Shown piece by piece: positions 1 through 7,939 of a stretch of 43,061 nt of DNA (positions within the stretch are counted from its first letter, which is position 1; every line of letters begins with the position of its first letter). Both the position numbers and the translations under genes were made by a program. The DNA is from Dehalococcoidia bacterium (GTDB taxonomy: Bacteria > Chloroflexota > Dehalococcoidia > Lucifugimonadales > Lucifugimonadaceae): assembly GCA_022819585.1 (NCBI GenBank), contig JAJEGY010000012.1:1-43061 (forward strand), given 5' to 3'. The notes beneath the pieces are model-generated. The model worked only from the letters and a program-made list of their open reading frames with translations. It ran no database searches and had not been told where the DNA came from.

Positions 1-741
1 CCAAACGTATCGTTGAGCTAAATCTACGGATTCGTCCAACGCCGATCCACGGGCGAGATGCGCCGCGATCGCAGAAGCAAATGTGCAACCTGTTCCGTGA
101 TTGCTTGTAGTCTCGATCCGAAATGACGTGATGTGCTTGACCCCGTTACGTGTGACAAGAACGTCGGTGACTCGCCCCGACTCATCGTCCAAATGCCCGC
201 CCTTAACTACTGCTGCATCAGCACCCATCAGCAATAGTTCTCCGCCTGCCAATTCCATGTCATCAACAGATTCGATCTCGATGCCCGTAAGTACTTCCGC
301 TTCTGGAACGTTGGGCGTAACGACTGTTGCCAGCGGTATCAATCTTTGCTTGACGCTTTCAACGGCTTCATCCTGCAACAGTTGAGCACCGCTAGCGGCA
401 ACCATGACCGGATCAACTACCAAAGGGGCAAGCTCGAACTTTTCAATTGATTCGGCGACACACTCCACAATTTCTGAGGAAGACAACATCCCCGTCTTCA
501 CAACATCGACCCCGATATCTGTAACCACGGCTTCGATCTGGTCGCTGATCACTTCAAGTGGCACCTCGGCGACAGCAGTCACTCCCAGAGTGTTCTGCGC
601 CGTGATTGCCGTGACTGCGCTCATCCCATACGCGCCAAGCGCTGCAAACGTCTTCAGATCCGCCTGAATACCCGCACCCCCAGCAGAATCGGAGCCTGCG
701 ATGGTAAGGACGCGAGGTGGCGTTGCGGAATCCATTTCCAT
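1..741 (-). CDS. thiD: Hydroxymethylpyrimidine/phosphomethylpyrimidine kinase, 3' end off window
   Basis: ThiD phosphorylates HMP and then HMP-P to HMP-PP for thiamine synthesis in the cytoplasm. Read on the minus strand from ATG 741 (or 735), 247 codons are open to the window edge. The N-terminus has the ribokinase-fold signature TIAGSDSAGGAGIQADLKT. Mid-protein VVDPVMVA is the family motif, and NHGTGCTFASAIAAHLARG near residue 220 is the anion-hole/catalytic motif. ThiD is usually about 265 residues, so roughly 20 residues and the stop lie outside, unless it is a fusion. The start lies 18 bp from the divergent HAD gene. The riboswitch-controlled thiamine-precursor importer lies 2.6 kb away on the same strand, which fits a local thiamine theme. 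Confidence 0.93.
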   Translation of the reverse strand, partial: MEMDSATPPRVLTIAGSDSAGGAGIQADLKTFAALGAYGMSAVTAITAQNTLGVTAVAEVPLEVISDQIEAVVTDIGVDVVKTGMLSSSEIVECVAESIEKFELAPLVVDPVMVAASGAQLLQDEAVESVKQRLIPLATVVTPNVPEAEVLTGIEIESVDDMELAGGELLLMGADAAVVKGGHLDDESGRVTDVLVTRNGVKHITSFRIETTSNHGTGCTFASAIAAHLARGSALDESVDLAQRYVW

Positions 742-750
742 ATAGAATAC
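742..750. promoter_or_regulatory. Overlapping divergent -10-like boxes between thiD and the HAD gene
   Basis: Only 18 bp separate the two divergent starts. The minus strand reads TATTCT (749-744), 8 nt before the inner thiD ATG at 735. The plus strand reads TAGAAT (743-748), 11 nt before the HAD ATG at 760. Either transcript would be leaderless or nearly so. No convincing -35 box is seen for either, so this is a weak call. Confidence 0.3.
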
Positions 751-759
751 GCAAGCGGA

Positions 760-1500
760 ATGACGGATGCACGGAAAAACGACCTTTCCAAGGTCAAAGC
801 GCTGATATTCGACGTCTTTGGGACCGTCGTCAACTGGCGCGACTCCATCATCGCCGAAGTTGCTGGAGCTGCTGCTGACCACGGGATGCCGGAAGGCGAT
901 TGGGGTCGCTTCGCCGACGAGTGGCGGGCATGGTACGGCAAATCGACCCGCGAACTCAGCCGGGACGAAGGCCCTTGGCGTTTAGTCGATGAGATTCACC
1001 GTGAGAAGCTGGACGTGCTATTGGAAGAATACGGTCTTGCGGACGCAATGACGGAAGAGGCAAAACAGCATCTCAACCGCGCCTGGCACCGCCTCGACGG
1101 TTGGCCCGACTCCCCTTCTGGCCTTAGACGGCTCAAGTCCAAATACATCATTGCCACCGCGTCCAACGGAAACCTCGCGCTTCTCGTCAACATGGCGAAA
1201 CATGCCGACCTGCCTTGGGACGCGGTGATGTCGCCTGACGTCTACGGCGCGTACAAACCATCGCCAAAGGTCTATCAGAACGCCTCCAAACTGTTGGGCC
1301 TAAAAACAGACCAAGTGATGATGGTGGCCGCTCACACCGGCGATCTCGAAGCCTCAGCACGTGAAGGCCTCGCGACCGCGTTTGTGCATCGTCCAATGGA
1401 ACATGGACCGGAAAAACCCGTTGAAATGCCGGACACCTCCGCATTCGATATCACCGCAACTGATTTCAATGATCTCGCAGATCAACTCGGCTGCGATTAA
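760..1500 (+). CDS. HAD-superfamily hydrolase, haloacid dehalogenase type II-like
   Basis: Cytoplasmic 246-residue protein of the haloacid dehalogenase type II group, which hydrolyses 2-haloacids through an aspartyl-ester intermediate. Motif I is FDVFGTVVNWR, with nucleophile Asp18; the second Asp of phosphatase HADs is replaced by Phe20, as in dehalogenases. Motif II is TASNGN, the motif III lysine is in KPSPKVY, and motif IV is AAHTGDLEASAREGL. Length is normal for the family (about 220-250). It leads a plus-strand run with two SMP-30 genes, so it may act in catabolism of a small organic acid. The substrate cannot be read from sequence; a non-halogenated substrate remains possible. Confidence 0.85.
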   Translation: MTDARKNDLSKVKALIFDVFGTVVNWRDSIIAEVAGAAADHGMPEGDWGRFADEWRAWYGKSTRELSRDEGPWRLVDEIHREKLDVLLEEYGLADAMTEEAKQHLNRAWHRLDGWPDSPSGLRRLKSKYIIATASNGNLALLVNMAKHADLPWDAVMSPDVYGAYKPSPKVYQNASKLLGLKTDQVMMVAAHTGDLEASAREGLATAFVHRPMEHGPEKPVEMPDTSAFDITATDFNDLADQLGCD

Positions 1501-1538
1501 CTAACCGACTAACCGTCACTAAACCTGGAGACCAAACG

Positions 1539-2408
1539 ATGCCCTGGACATTTGAAGACGCCGCGCCGATGATCGGTTCGATCACCGAAGGCAACTGCTG
1601 GACAGGCGCTCACATGCTCTACAGCAACGTCGCTCTCAACCGCATCATGCGATTAGATGTCAAATCGGGCCTTGTTGACGTGTTCGCCGAGAACACTGAG
1701 GGCACAAATGGCCTAAACTTCGATGCCGATGGGAATCTCTACGGCTGCGCCGGTACCGGACGCAAAGTGGTGAAGTTCGACGATGAGGGTAACTTTGAAA
1801 CCGTCGTCAGCAGCGTGGACGGTATGCGTCTGAACAGCCCTAACGATCTGGCAATCACCCCATCTGGCGCGATCTACTTCTCTGACCGTGTAGGCGACTC
1901 GAACCCGGAAGTCGGCATCGCTTACTCTGCAATCATCTCCGCCGAAAGAGACGACGATGGCAATTGGGTTTGCACACGCCGTACATTCGACACCTCGCAA
2001 CCAAATGGCCTGGTATTTTCGAGCGACTACAAGACTCTCTACGTCGCCCAAAGCGATTTCCGCGCCAGCGAAAGCCGCGATCTGCGCGCATACCCTGTAA
2101 ACGATGACGGTTCGTTAGGCGAATGCAAAATCCTCCACGACTTCGGTCCGCATCGCGGCATCGACGGTATGACATTGGCATCAGACGGCAGCATCGTAGC
2201 CTGCACCGGATGGGAAGTTTCGGGCCCAGGCGGCAATGTCACTCACTTCGACCCAGACGGCATGATCATCGAACAACACCCAGTCGTCGCACAGCGCCCA
2301 ACCAACTGCACCTTCGCGGACGGAGACTTGTATGTGTCTTCCATTGAAGGCCACACTTTGGTGTCACGAGACACTGGACTGACCGGATACCTCCTCTATC
2401 CTCAATGA
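1539..2408 (+). CDS. SMP-30/gluconolactonase family beta-propeller lactonase (first of tandem pair)
   Basis: A 289-residue six-bladed propeller of the SMP-30/gluconolactonase/LRE family, which are metal-dependent lactonases that open sugar lactones. Candidate metal ligands are present: Glu17 in the ITEGNCW stretch, the Asn of LNSPNDLAI, the Asn of SQPNGLVF, and the Asp of RGIDGMTL. No signal peptide is seen, so it should be cytoplasmic. The ATG follows GGAG with about 9 nt spacing. The next gene, 52 bp downstream, is a diverged copy with the same blade order, so the pair probably arose by duplication. The exact lactone is unknown. Confidence 0.85.
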   Translation: MPWTFEDAAPMIGSITEGNCWTGAHMLYSNVALNRIMRLDVKSGLVDVFAENTEGTNGLNFDADGNLYGCAGTGRKVVKFDDEGNFETVVSSVDGMRLNSPNDLAITPSGAIYFSDRVGDSNPEVGIAYSAIISAERDDDGNWVCTRRTFDTSQPNGLVFSSDYKTLYVAQSDFRASESRDLRAYPVNDDGSLGECKILHDFGPHRGIDGMTLASDGSIVACTGWEVSGPGGNVTHFDPDGMIIEQHPVVAQRPTNCTFADGDLYVSSIEGHTLVSRDTGLTGYLLYPQ

Positions 2409-2460
2409 GCGGTCTTGGCCGATTGACATCCGAAAACGCCCGACACGAGGTGGCGACAAC

Positions 2461-3357
2461 ATGAATGACACTTGGGAATGGGAACTGATCGCCAAACACG
2501 ATTCGCTGACTGAAGGACCTGCATGGGACGGGAATGGATTGCTCTACAACGAGTGCTACGCGTCCACCACCTATCGATGGGACCCCAAGACGGGCGAAAG
2601 TTCAGTTTGGCGAAACCAATCCAATCAAGCAAACGGCATGAAGTTCGATCGTTCGGGCAGACTCTTTGCGTGTGAAGGAGGAGCTAACCAAGTCGTCGAG
2701 ATTGACATCTCCAATCCCGATTCAGACGCCACCGTAATCGCCAACTCGCTTGACGGTGCCAAGATAAACATGCCTAACGACCTCGACATCGACGGTCGCG
2801 GCCGTGTTTACTTCTCCGATCCCAACTACTCGGACAAACCCAACAACCTGCCGCATGAATCCGTATACCTCGCCGAACATATTTTCGGCGGGAACTGGAC
2901 CACCAAGCGAGTCACGTTTGATACCAACCGGCCCAACGGCGTCCTACTTTCAGCCGACCAGAGCACCCTCTACGTCGCCGAAAGCCCTGTAAAACCCGAT
3001 CTGAAGCGGCAACTCCGAGCCTATCCCGTCAACTCCGACGGCACACTCGGAGACAAAACAGTGCTCTTCGACTTCGGACCCGGCAGAGGCATTGATGGCA
3101 TGGTGATCAACACCGACGGTCAAATCTTGGCAACAGCCGGATCAAGTTCTGCCGGAGCTGGTTCAGCTATCTACGTCTTTGAATCTGACGGCCTTGTCCG
3201 TGCTACGTACCGCTCACCAGCGGATAGTCCGACGAACTGCACTTTCGGTGGTCCCGCCCTAGACATCCTCTTCGTCACGTTCGCAACTGGCCACGTCTAC
3301 CAAGTCAAAAACACAGGCATGACCGGCCATTTGGCGTATCCGCGTCGGATGTTTTGA
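2461..3357 (+). CDS. SMP-30/gluconolactonase family beta-propeller lactonase (second of tandem pair)
   Basis: A 298-residue paralogue of the preceding gene. All candidate metal-site motifs are kept: LTEGPAWDGNGLLYNE with Glu18, NMPNDLDID, NRPNGVLLSADQSTLYVAES, and GRGIDGMVINTDG. Retention of every ligand in both copies suggests two active enzymes with different lactone preferences rather than a decaying duplicate. It has no signal peptide. It is convergent with the thiamine-precursor importer operon, only 25 bp from the end of that operon, and no terminator hairpin is visible between them. Confidence 0.85.
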   Translation: MNDTWEWELIAKHDSLTEGPAWDGNGLLYNECYASTTYRWDPKTGESSVWRNQSNQANGMKFDRSGRLFACEGGANQVVEIDISNPDSDATVIANSLDGAKINMPNDLDIDGRGRVYFSDPNYSDKPNNLPHESVYLAEHIFGGNWTTKRVTFDTNRPNGVLLSADQSTLYVAESPVKPDLKRQLRAYPVNSDGTLGDKTVLFDFGPGRGIDGMVINTDGQILATAGSSSAGAGSAIYVFESDGLVRATYRSPADSPTNCTFGGPALDILFVTFATGHVYQVKNTGMTGHLAYPRRMF

Positions 3358-3382
3358 GTAGAACCGTCCTAAAGATTGACGA

Positions 3383-4375
3383 CTACTTGTAAAACTCGTC
3401 CGTCCAGGCCGTGCTGACATCGAAGTCTTGCGGGATGAGGTCGCGGCTCTTCATGTAATCGCCTACGGAGTCCCATTGGGATTGGGAGAGGGTGCCGAAT
3501 TTACCGTCTTCGCTGTCTAGCCACGCGGGGATTAGGAGGGGGATGCCACGTCGGTCTAGAGATTCGCTGGATTCGTCGATGGAGTCTTGGTTTAGTTTGA
3601 CTAGGATGTCGATTCCTCGTTGTCCGTCTTCGGCGACGTATTCGAAGCCTTTTGTGAATGCAGTTACGAAGCGCCGCACGACATCGGGCTTCTCTTCGAT
3701 CATCTGGTCGGACGTGATGAGCATCATCTCGTAGTAGCGGGGGACTCCCCAGTCCTCGGGGTAGATGATCTCTACGGGGTGTCCCATGTCTTCGAGGACA
3801 AACGATTCGTATGACCAGTATGCTCCGATTACGGCGTCCATAGTTCCGGCTGCGAGGACTTGGGAGAGCGCGTATCCGACGTCGTGGAGTTCGACGTCGT
3901 CGAGGGTGAGACCGTCGGCTTCAAGCATGGCAGCGAGCATGAGCTCATCCCACTCGATTCCGGGGTAGCCGACTTTTTTCCCTTTGAGGTCGGCGGGTCG
4001 GGTAATTCCCGAGGATTTCAAAGCCATTAGCGAGTTGACGGGGCTCTGCACTATCGCGCGGACTGCTACGACGGGTACGCCGGCGGCTCGTGCAAGCGTG
4101 GTGTCGGTCTGATAGAAGATTCCGAAGTCGCGCTGCCCTGCTCCAACTAGTTGGGCGATCGCGGCCGCGTCGGCGGGGACGCTCACCTCGACCTCAAGGT
4201 TCTCTTCCTCGAAATAGCCTTGGTCGATCGCGGCGTAGATTCCCGAGTGGTTGGCATTCGGGGGCGACCAGTCAAGCTCGACCGAGACGGTTTCTGTTTC
4301 AGGCTCAGACGTGCAGGCAATGACAGAGACAATCAACGCAACGACCGGTAGAACCAGACCGATAATCTTTCTCAC
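3383..4375 (-). CDS. thiY: ABC transporter substrate-binding lipoprotein, NMT1/THI5-like (ThiY type)
   Basis: A 330-residue solute-binding lipoprotein. The signal peptide MRKIIGLVLPVVALIVSVIAC ends in a lipobox with Cys21 as the lipid anchor. The mature part has the NMT1/THI5 hallmarks: LDWSPPNANHSGIYAA, an AIAQLVGAGQRDFGI ligand-loop region, and PADLKGKKVGYPG. This family binds pyrimidine thiamine precursors (HMP, formylaminopyrimidine), riboflavin or sulfonates. The TPP riboswitch at the head of the operon points to a thiamine precursor. Its start overlaps the permease stop by 4 nt (ATGA), which indicates translational coupling. The exact ligand, HMP versus formylaminopyrimidine versus thiamine, is not resolved. 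Confidence 0.85.
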   Translation of the reverse strand: MRKIIGLVLPVVALIVSVIACTSEPETETVSVELDWSPPNANHSGIYAAIDQGYFEEENLEVEVSVPADAAAIAQLVGAGQRDFGIFYQTDTTLARAAGVPVVAVRAIVQSPVNSLMALKSSGITRPADLKGKKVGYPGIEWDELMLAAMLEADGLTLDDVELHDVGYALSQVLAAGTMDAVIGAYWSYESFVLEDMGHPVEIIYPEDWGVPRYYEMMLITSDQMIEEKPDVVRRFVTAFTKGFEYVAEDGQRGIDILVKLNQDSIDESSESLDRRGIPLLIPAWLDSEDGKFGTLSQSQWDSVGDYMKSRDLIPQDFDVSTAWTDEFYK

Positions 4376-5241
4376 GACGTTCCTCCTTGGGGATTCGATC
4401 CCGGGTAGTTTCGTAAAACCCGAGATTGTAACAGCGCTATTGAGATGAACATCAATGCTGCCATGATCGATAGGGTAAATATCGCGGCAAATACTAACTC
4501 AGTCTGAAACTTCGGCGTTGATGTCTTGATCAACCAACCGAGACCCGATGCGGCGCTGACCCACTCACCGATCACCGCTCCGATTACCGAAACAACGGCA
4601 GCAACCTTCAATCCAGCAAAGAAGTAAGGCAACGCGGACCGGACATACAACTTCGTGAACATCTGCCAGCGCGAAGCGCCCAACGTCCGGAACATGTCTG
4701 CCATGTCCGAATCCACCGACTTGAAGCCCGTCATTAGGTTGATAGTTACCGGGAAAAACGTAAACAGAACAACGACCACGATCTTAGGGCCCATTCCCGT
4801 TCCAATCCAGATCAGCAGCATCGGCGCCAAAGTGAAAACCGGTATCGTCTGGGACGCAATCAAGAAGGGATAAACCGACCGCTCCAGCAGCCTCGACCAG
4901 AACATCGCTGTTGCCATCGCACACGCGAAGGTGATAGACACTGCGAAACCGATCAGAATCTCTTGTGTAGTGACGTAAGCATGACGCAAGAAAAGATCCG
5001 GCTTATCGACAAGTTCGGCAAGAATCAACGAAACCGGCGGCAAGATCCAAGTCTGGACATTCAGCACCCTAACCAAAATCTCCCACAGCACCAAACCCAG
5101 TCCCGCCAAGATCATTGCCGATCCCCACGCCCTAGCAAATGAACGTACTCGCATCGAGAATGTGCGTTCGATGACGGCTTCACGGTCGATTTCGACCGAT
5201 TGCGGCAGATCGCGTGCTTCTTGTTGTGTGCTCAGTGTCAT
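4372..5241 (-). CDS. thiX: ABC transporter permease of thiamine-precursor importer
   Basis: Inner-membrane permease of the SsuC/TauC/ThiX type, about 289 residues from the start chosen here. It has about six hydrophobic segments beginning with GSAMILAGLGLVLWEILVRV. The EAA loop that contacts the ATPase is seen as DMFRTLGASRWQMFTKLYVRSALP, written here in part: key residues are the Gly of LGAS and the following Pro of ALP. The frame is open upstream to an ATG at 5328, but that start would put 80 nt inside the ATPase gene. ATG 5241 lies 7 nt after the ATPase stop and is preceded by a purine-rich AAAAAGAG, so it is preferred. Confidence 0.85.
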   Translation of the reverse strand: MTLSTQQEARDLPQSVEIDREAVIERTFSMRVRSFARAWGSAMILAGLGLVLWEILVRVLNVQTWILPPVSLILAELVDKPDLFLRHAYVTTQEILIGFAVSITFACAMATAMFWSRLLERSVYPFLIASQTIPVFTLAPMLLIWIGTGMGPKIVVVVLFTFFPVTINLMTGFKSVDSDMADMFRTLGASRWQMFTKLYVRSALPYFFAGLKVAAVVSVIGAVIGEWVSAASGLGWLIKTSTPKFQTELVFAAIFTLSIMAALMFISIALLQSRVLRNYPGSNPQGGTS

Positions 5242-5248
5242 CTCTTTT

Positions 5249-6148
5249 TCACGCAACAGTGACACCATCCAACGCAGAGAGAAGTTGCCATTTGAATTCA
5301 ACGAATTTCTGATCTCGAACAACGTCATTAGGTCGAGGTCGCGGCAAATCCACCTCTAACTCAAGCAAGATCTGCCCAGGCCGCGATGACATAACAAGCA
5401 CGCGATCCCCAAGCATCAACGCCTCCTCAACATCGTGTGTCACCATGATGGTCGCTCGGTTGCTCCGGTCCAAGACATCCGACAACCATCTCTGCAATTC
5501 AGCACGGGTAATTGCGTCCAACGCTTTGAAGGGCTCGTCAAGCAACAGCACGCTGCGCTCAGGCAAAACTGCCCGAAGCAAGGCTACGCGCTGCCTCATG
5601 CCGCCTGACAATGTCGCGGGGTAAGCGTTGAGGAAATCATCGATCCCGAACTTGCTAGCGAGGTCCGTCGCCTTAGATTCCGCTTCACGCCTCGATACTC
5701 CCGCAATCTCAAGCCCCAAAACTGCGTTCTCAAGCACATTTCGCCAAGGCAATAACAGGTCGATCTGATGCATGTACGCCACGCGCCCGATCCGCTCAGC
5801 TTCGATATCGCTATCAAGACTCACGTTACCAGTGTCAGGTTCGATCAATCCGGCGATGATATTGAGCAACGTGCTCTTACCGCATCCACTTGGCCCCACA
5901 ATAACGACGAATTCTCCGAGCGAAACGTCCAAAGAGACATCGATCATCGCCTGAACCGGCGGCATATCGGCACTTGCGAACGATTTGGACGCGTTCGATA
6001 CGGAAACAATTGGAATATCACCGTTTTCCGATGATTGGCGACCAGTGATCGATCCTTCGCGCAATAAGTCAGCAGCGACGTCGGAACCGGGATTCGGTGA
6101 TGCGTGCCGAGAAGGGCTAGGAGATGAAACTTCCGATGTTTGTGACAT
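5249..6148 (-). CDS. thiZ: ABC transporter ATPase of thiamine-precursor importer
   Basis: A 299-residue nucleotide-binding subunit. Walker A is GPSGCGKST, the signature is LSGGMRQR, Walker B is LLLDEPF, and the switch His is in MVTHDVEEA. This is the SsuB/TauB/ThiZ class. Residues 1-45 are an unusual Ser/Pro-rich extension before the family core begins at PIVSVSNASKSF. No better in-frame ATG lies between, so the extension is probably translated. It is the first gene of the riboswitch-controlled operon: GGAGG within the conserved 3' aptamer segment lies 12 nt from the ATG and is the only visible ribosome-binding site. Confidence 0.9.
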   Translation of the reverse strand: MSQTSEVSSPSPSRHASPNPGSDVAADLLREGSITGRQSSENGDIPIVSVSNASKSFASADMPPVQAMIDVSLDVSLGEFVVIVGPSGCGKSTLLNIIAGLIEPDTGNVSLDSDIEAERIGRVAYMHQIDLLLPWRNVLENAVLGLEIAGVSRREAESKATDLASKFGIDDFLNAYPATLSGGMRQRVALLRAVLPERSVLLLDEPFKALDAITRAELQRWLSDVLDRSNRATIMVTHDVEEALMLGDRVLVMSSRPGQILLELEVDLPRPRPNDVVRDQKFVEFKWQLLSALDGVTVA

Positions 6149-6151
6149 CGG
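6133..6151 (-). promoter_or_regulatory. Hairpin enclosing the ATPase start codon, riboswitch expression platform candidate
   Basis: On the minus strand CCGATGT (6151-6145) can pair with ACATCGG (6139-6133) around a 5-nt loop CACAA. The start codon 6148-6146 is inside the stem. Together with the GGAGG inside the aptamer, this suggests ligand-dependent control of translation initiation. The stem is seen directly; the mechanism is inference. Confidence 0.5.
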
Positions 6152-6250
6152 CTTTTGGTTCCTCCGCTGGCATTACCCAGATCAGGTTGTGTGGGTCGGC
6201 GGAATGAAATCCGCCCTCTCAGCCCGGCTGACCGAGCTCCCCAAATCGCA
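6151..6250 (-). promoter_or_regulatory. TPP riboswitch (THI element)
   Basis: Read on the minus strand, all THI-box landmarks are present in order: CTGAGAGG (6222-6215), a P3 hairpin GGCGGA/TCCGCC with a six-base loop, ACCTGATCTGGGTAATGCC, and GCGGAGG. P1 can close as TTTGG (6245-6241) with CCAAA (6158-6154). TPP riboswitches bind thiamine pyrophosphate and repress thiamine synthesis or transport genes. This one heads the three-gene ABC importer. The distal GGAGG is also the apparent Shine-Dalgarno of the first gene, so ligand binding would directly hide the ribosome-binding site. Confidence 0.96.
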
Positions 6251-6291
6251 AGACGAACCCTCCGTAGGGCCTCTCAAGACGTAATCGCTTG

Positions 6292-6300
6292 ATTATACCA
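6292..6300 (-). promoter_or_regulatory. Extended -10 promoter for the riboswitch operon
   Basis: The minus strand reads TGGTATAAT (6300-6292), a perfect TATAAT with a TG dinucleotide one base upstream. No good -35 hexamer lies at 16-18 bp, which is normal for extended -10 promoters. The predicted start near 6285 leaves about 40 nt before the aptamer P1. Confidence 0.65.
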
Positions 6301-6328
6301 ACCTCTCCCATTGGCAGTCTGTTCCTTG

Positions 6329-6357
6329 TTGCCATAGGGTCAGTTCGTCTTTACAAT
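6329..6357 (+). promoter_or_regulatory. Sigma-70-like promoter for the SirB1-like gene
   Basis: TTGCCA (6329-6334), a 17-bp spacer and TACAAT (6352-6357) each match the consensus at 5 of 6 positions. The -10 box ends 8 nt before the ATG at 6366, so transcription would begin at about the first codon and the mRNA would be leaderless. It is divergent from the TPP-riboswitch promoter. Confidence 0.6.
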
Positions 6358-6365
6358 GCTTTGCC

Positions 6366-7271
6366 ATGGGAACAGCAGACATCGGGGCGCGAGAAAACTT
6401 CGTTCGCTCGGTGTCACGTCCAGCCGCCCAGATCAACCTTGGGCTCTCCTGCCTCTACATCGCTGCGGAAAGCCAACCCTATCTCGATGTTCCTCTCTAC
6501 ATGGGGAAGATCAGCGAGATTGCCGAACGCATCAGGCAGAAATCACAAAACCGACGCTCACTTTATGACGCCCTATACGCGCTGAACGACCTGCTCTTCG
6601 ACGAATTGGGTTTCCGCGGCAATGCAGGAAACTACTACGACGTTCGAAACAGCCTGTTGAACGAGGTTCTCGAACGTAGATTGGGGATACCTATAACGCT
6701 GTCAGTCCTCTACATGGAGATCGGACACCGCATCGGAATCAACCTGACCGGCGTAAACATGTCCAGTCATTTTTTGCTTTCAGCCGGCGCTGGCGCTTCA
6801 CTTATATTCGTTGATCCATTCCGTAAAGGAAGGCTGTACTCGCGGTGGGAATGTCTAAGGTTGCTGAGTGGTTCAGGTAACCCGCCCAATGATTCTAGCA
6901 AACTTGATCGACTTGAGCGTGCACATCTGCCTCAAGCTGACCGCAAAATGATCCTTGCACGTGTATTGAACAACATGAAGATGATCCACACGCATTCCGG
7001 AGATTTCGAAGCAGCGATAGCTGACGCGGAGCGGATCCAATACCTGATGCCGTGGAATTGGCGCAACATCGGCGACATCGCTCATCTCATGGGCCGATCC
7101 GGTCGGGCGCGTGAAGCCTACGAAATGCTTTCCCGCATGGTCCAGATGATGCCGCCCCACGAAGATGTGACTCTCCAACTTGATTCTTTAGAGATGTTGA
7201 AACCTCTCACAGAAATCGATGGATTAGTCGATCCAGAAAAGATCCACGAGATACCGTTCTTCCGTATCTGA
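6366..7271 (+). CDS. SirB1/YchA family protein (transglutaminase-like fold plus TPR)
   Basis: A 301-residue cytoplasmic protein of the SirB1 (UPF0162) family. The conserved core is NYYDVRNSLLNEVLERR, GIPITLSVLYMEIG, the invariant His in NMSSHFLL, and FVDPFRKGRL. The C-terminal third (about residues 195-275) looks like TPR helices: KMIHTHSGDFEAAIADAERI, then IAHLMGRSGRAREAYEML. The fold is transglutaminase-like, but catalytic function is not established for the family; some members sit near prfA/prmC or regulatory genes. Here it stands alone upstream of an ECF sigma operon. The start is supported by a promoter placed for leaderless translation. Confidence 0.8.
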   Translation: MGTADIGARENFVRSVSRPAAQINLGLSCLYIAAESQPYLDVPLYMGKISEIAERIRQKSQNRRSLYDALYALNDLLFDELGFRGNAGNYYDVRNSLLNEVLERRLGIPITLSVLYMEIGHRIGINLTGVNMSSHFLLSAGAGASLIFVDPFRKGRLYSRWECLRLLSGSGNPPNDSSKLDRLERAHLPQADRKMILARVLNNMKMIHTHSGDFEAAIADAERIQYLMPWNWRNIGDIAHLMGRSGRAREAYEMLSRMVQMMPPHEDVTLQLDSLEMLKPLTEIDGLVDPEKIHEIPFFRI

Positions 7272-7342
7272 ATCAAAAGCGGCACCAAAATCGCCGCACA
7301 AGATTCAGGAGAATTGCAGCCATATCTCAGGGAATAGGGCGA

Positions 7343-7921
7343 ATGATCAACTACCAAGAGCTGACCGATCAAGAGCTGTTGGCTGAGATTTCGCAGAAGA
7401 ACACCGATGCCTTCGCGGCTCTCTATGACCGGTATGGGAAACGAGTTTTCGGATTAGCCGCTCGTATCCTCAACGACGGCGTCAAATCCGAAGAGGTTAC
7501 CCAAGACGTTTTCATGCGTGTCTGGCGACGGGGACACACCTATATGCCGGACAAAGGCAAGTTCACAACTTGGCTCTTCCGTATTGCCCATAACCGCACA
7601 ATCGACGAACTCCGCAAACTGCGTCGCGACAAGTCCCGCTACAGCGATGACATCACCGAACGTTACGATCTCGAATCCGACGACATCACACCACCCGAAG
7701 CAGCGGTGGCCAACTCGGAATACGAACAAGTGCGGGCTGCTCTAAAAGTACTCCCTGAACCCCAACGACAGGTCGTTTATCTCTCGTATTTCGAAGGATT
7801 GACACAGACCCAAATCGCAGAATCCACAGGACAACCCTTAGGTACAGTTAAGACGCGAATGCGGTTGGCGCTCAAAAAGTTACGCGTCGCATTGGAAGAC
7901 GAAATCTACGGCGACGACTAG
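7343..7921 (+). CDS. ECF-type RNA polymerase sigma factor
   Basis: A 192-residue sigma-70-family factor. Region 2 spans about residues 25-95: AFAALYDRYGKRVFGLA, TQDVFMRVWRR, FTTWLFRIAHNRTIDELRK. Region 4 at about 130-180 has an HTH: PQRQVVYLSYFEGLTQTQIA and GQPLGTVKTRMRLALKKLR. The stop is 18 nt before the next gene, a membrane-bound anti-sigma, as expected for a SigK/RskA-like module. It probably directs a small envelope or stress regulon. The downstream lipoprotein and MFS genes are candidate targets by position only. No obvious ECF-type autoregulatory promoter is seen in the 71 bp upstream. Confidence 0.93.
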   Translation: MINYQELTDQELLAEISQKNTDAFAALYDRYGKRVFGLAARILNDGVKSEEVTQDVFMRVWRRGHTYMPDKGKFTTWLFRIAHNRTIDELRKLRRDKSRYSDDITERYDLESDDITPPEAAVANSEYEQVRAALKVLPEPQRQVVYLSYFEGLTQTQIAESTGQPLGTVKTRMRLALKKLRVALEDEIYGDD

Positions 7922-7939
7922 CAGCGGCGAACTGAAAAG

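Noticed and set aside
5242..5328. Longer start for the importer permease
   Set aside because: It would overlap the ATPase gene by 80 nt. ATG 5241 follows the ATPase stop by 7 nt and fits the family length.
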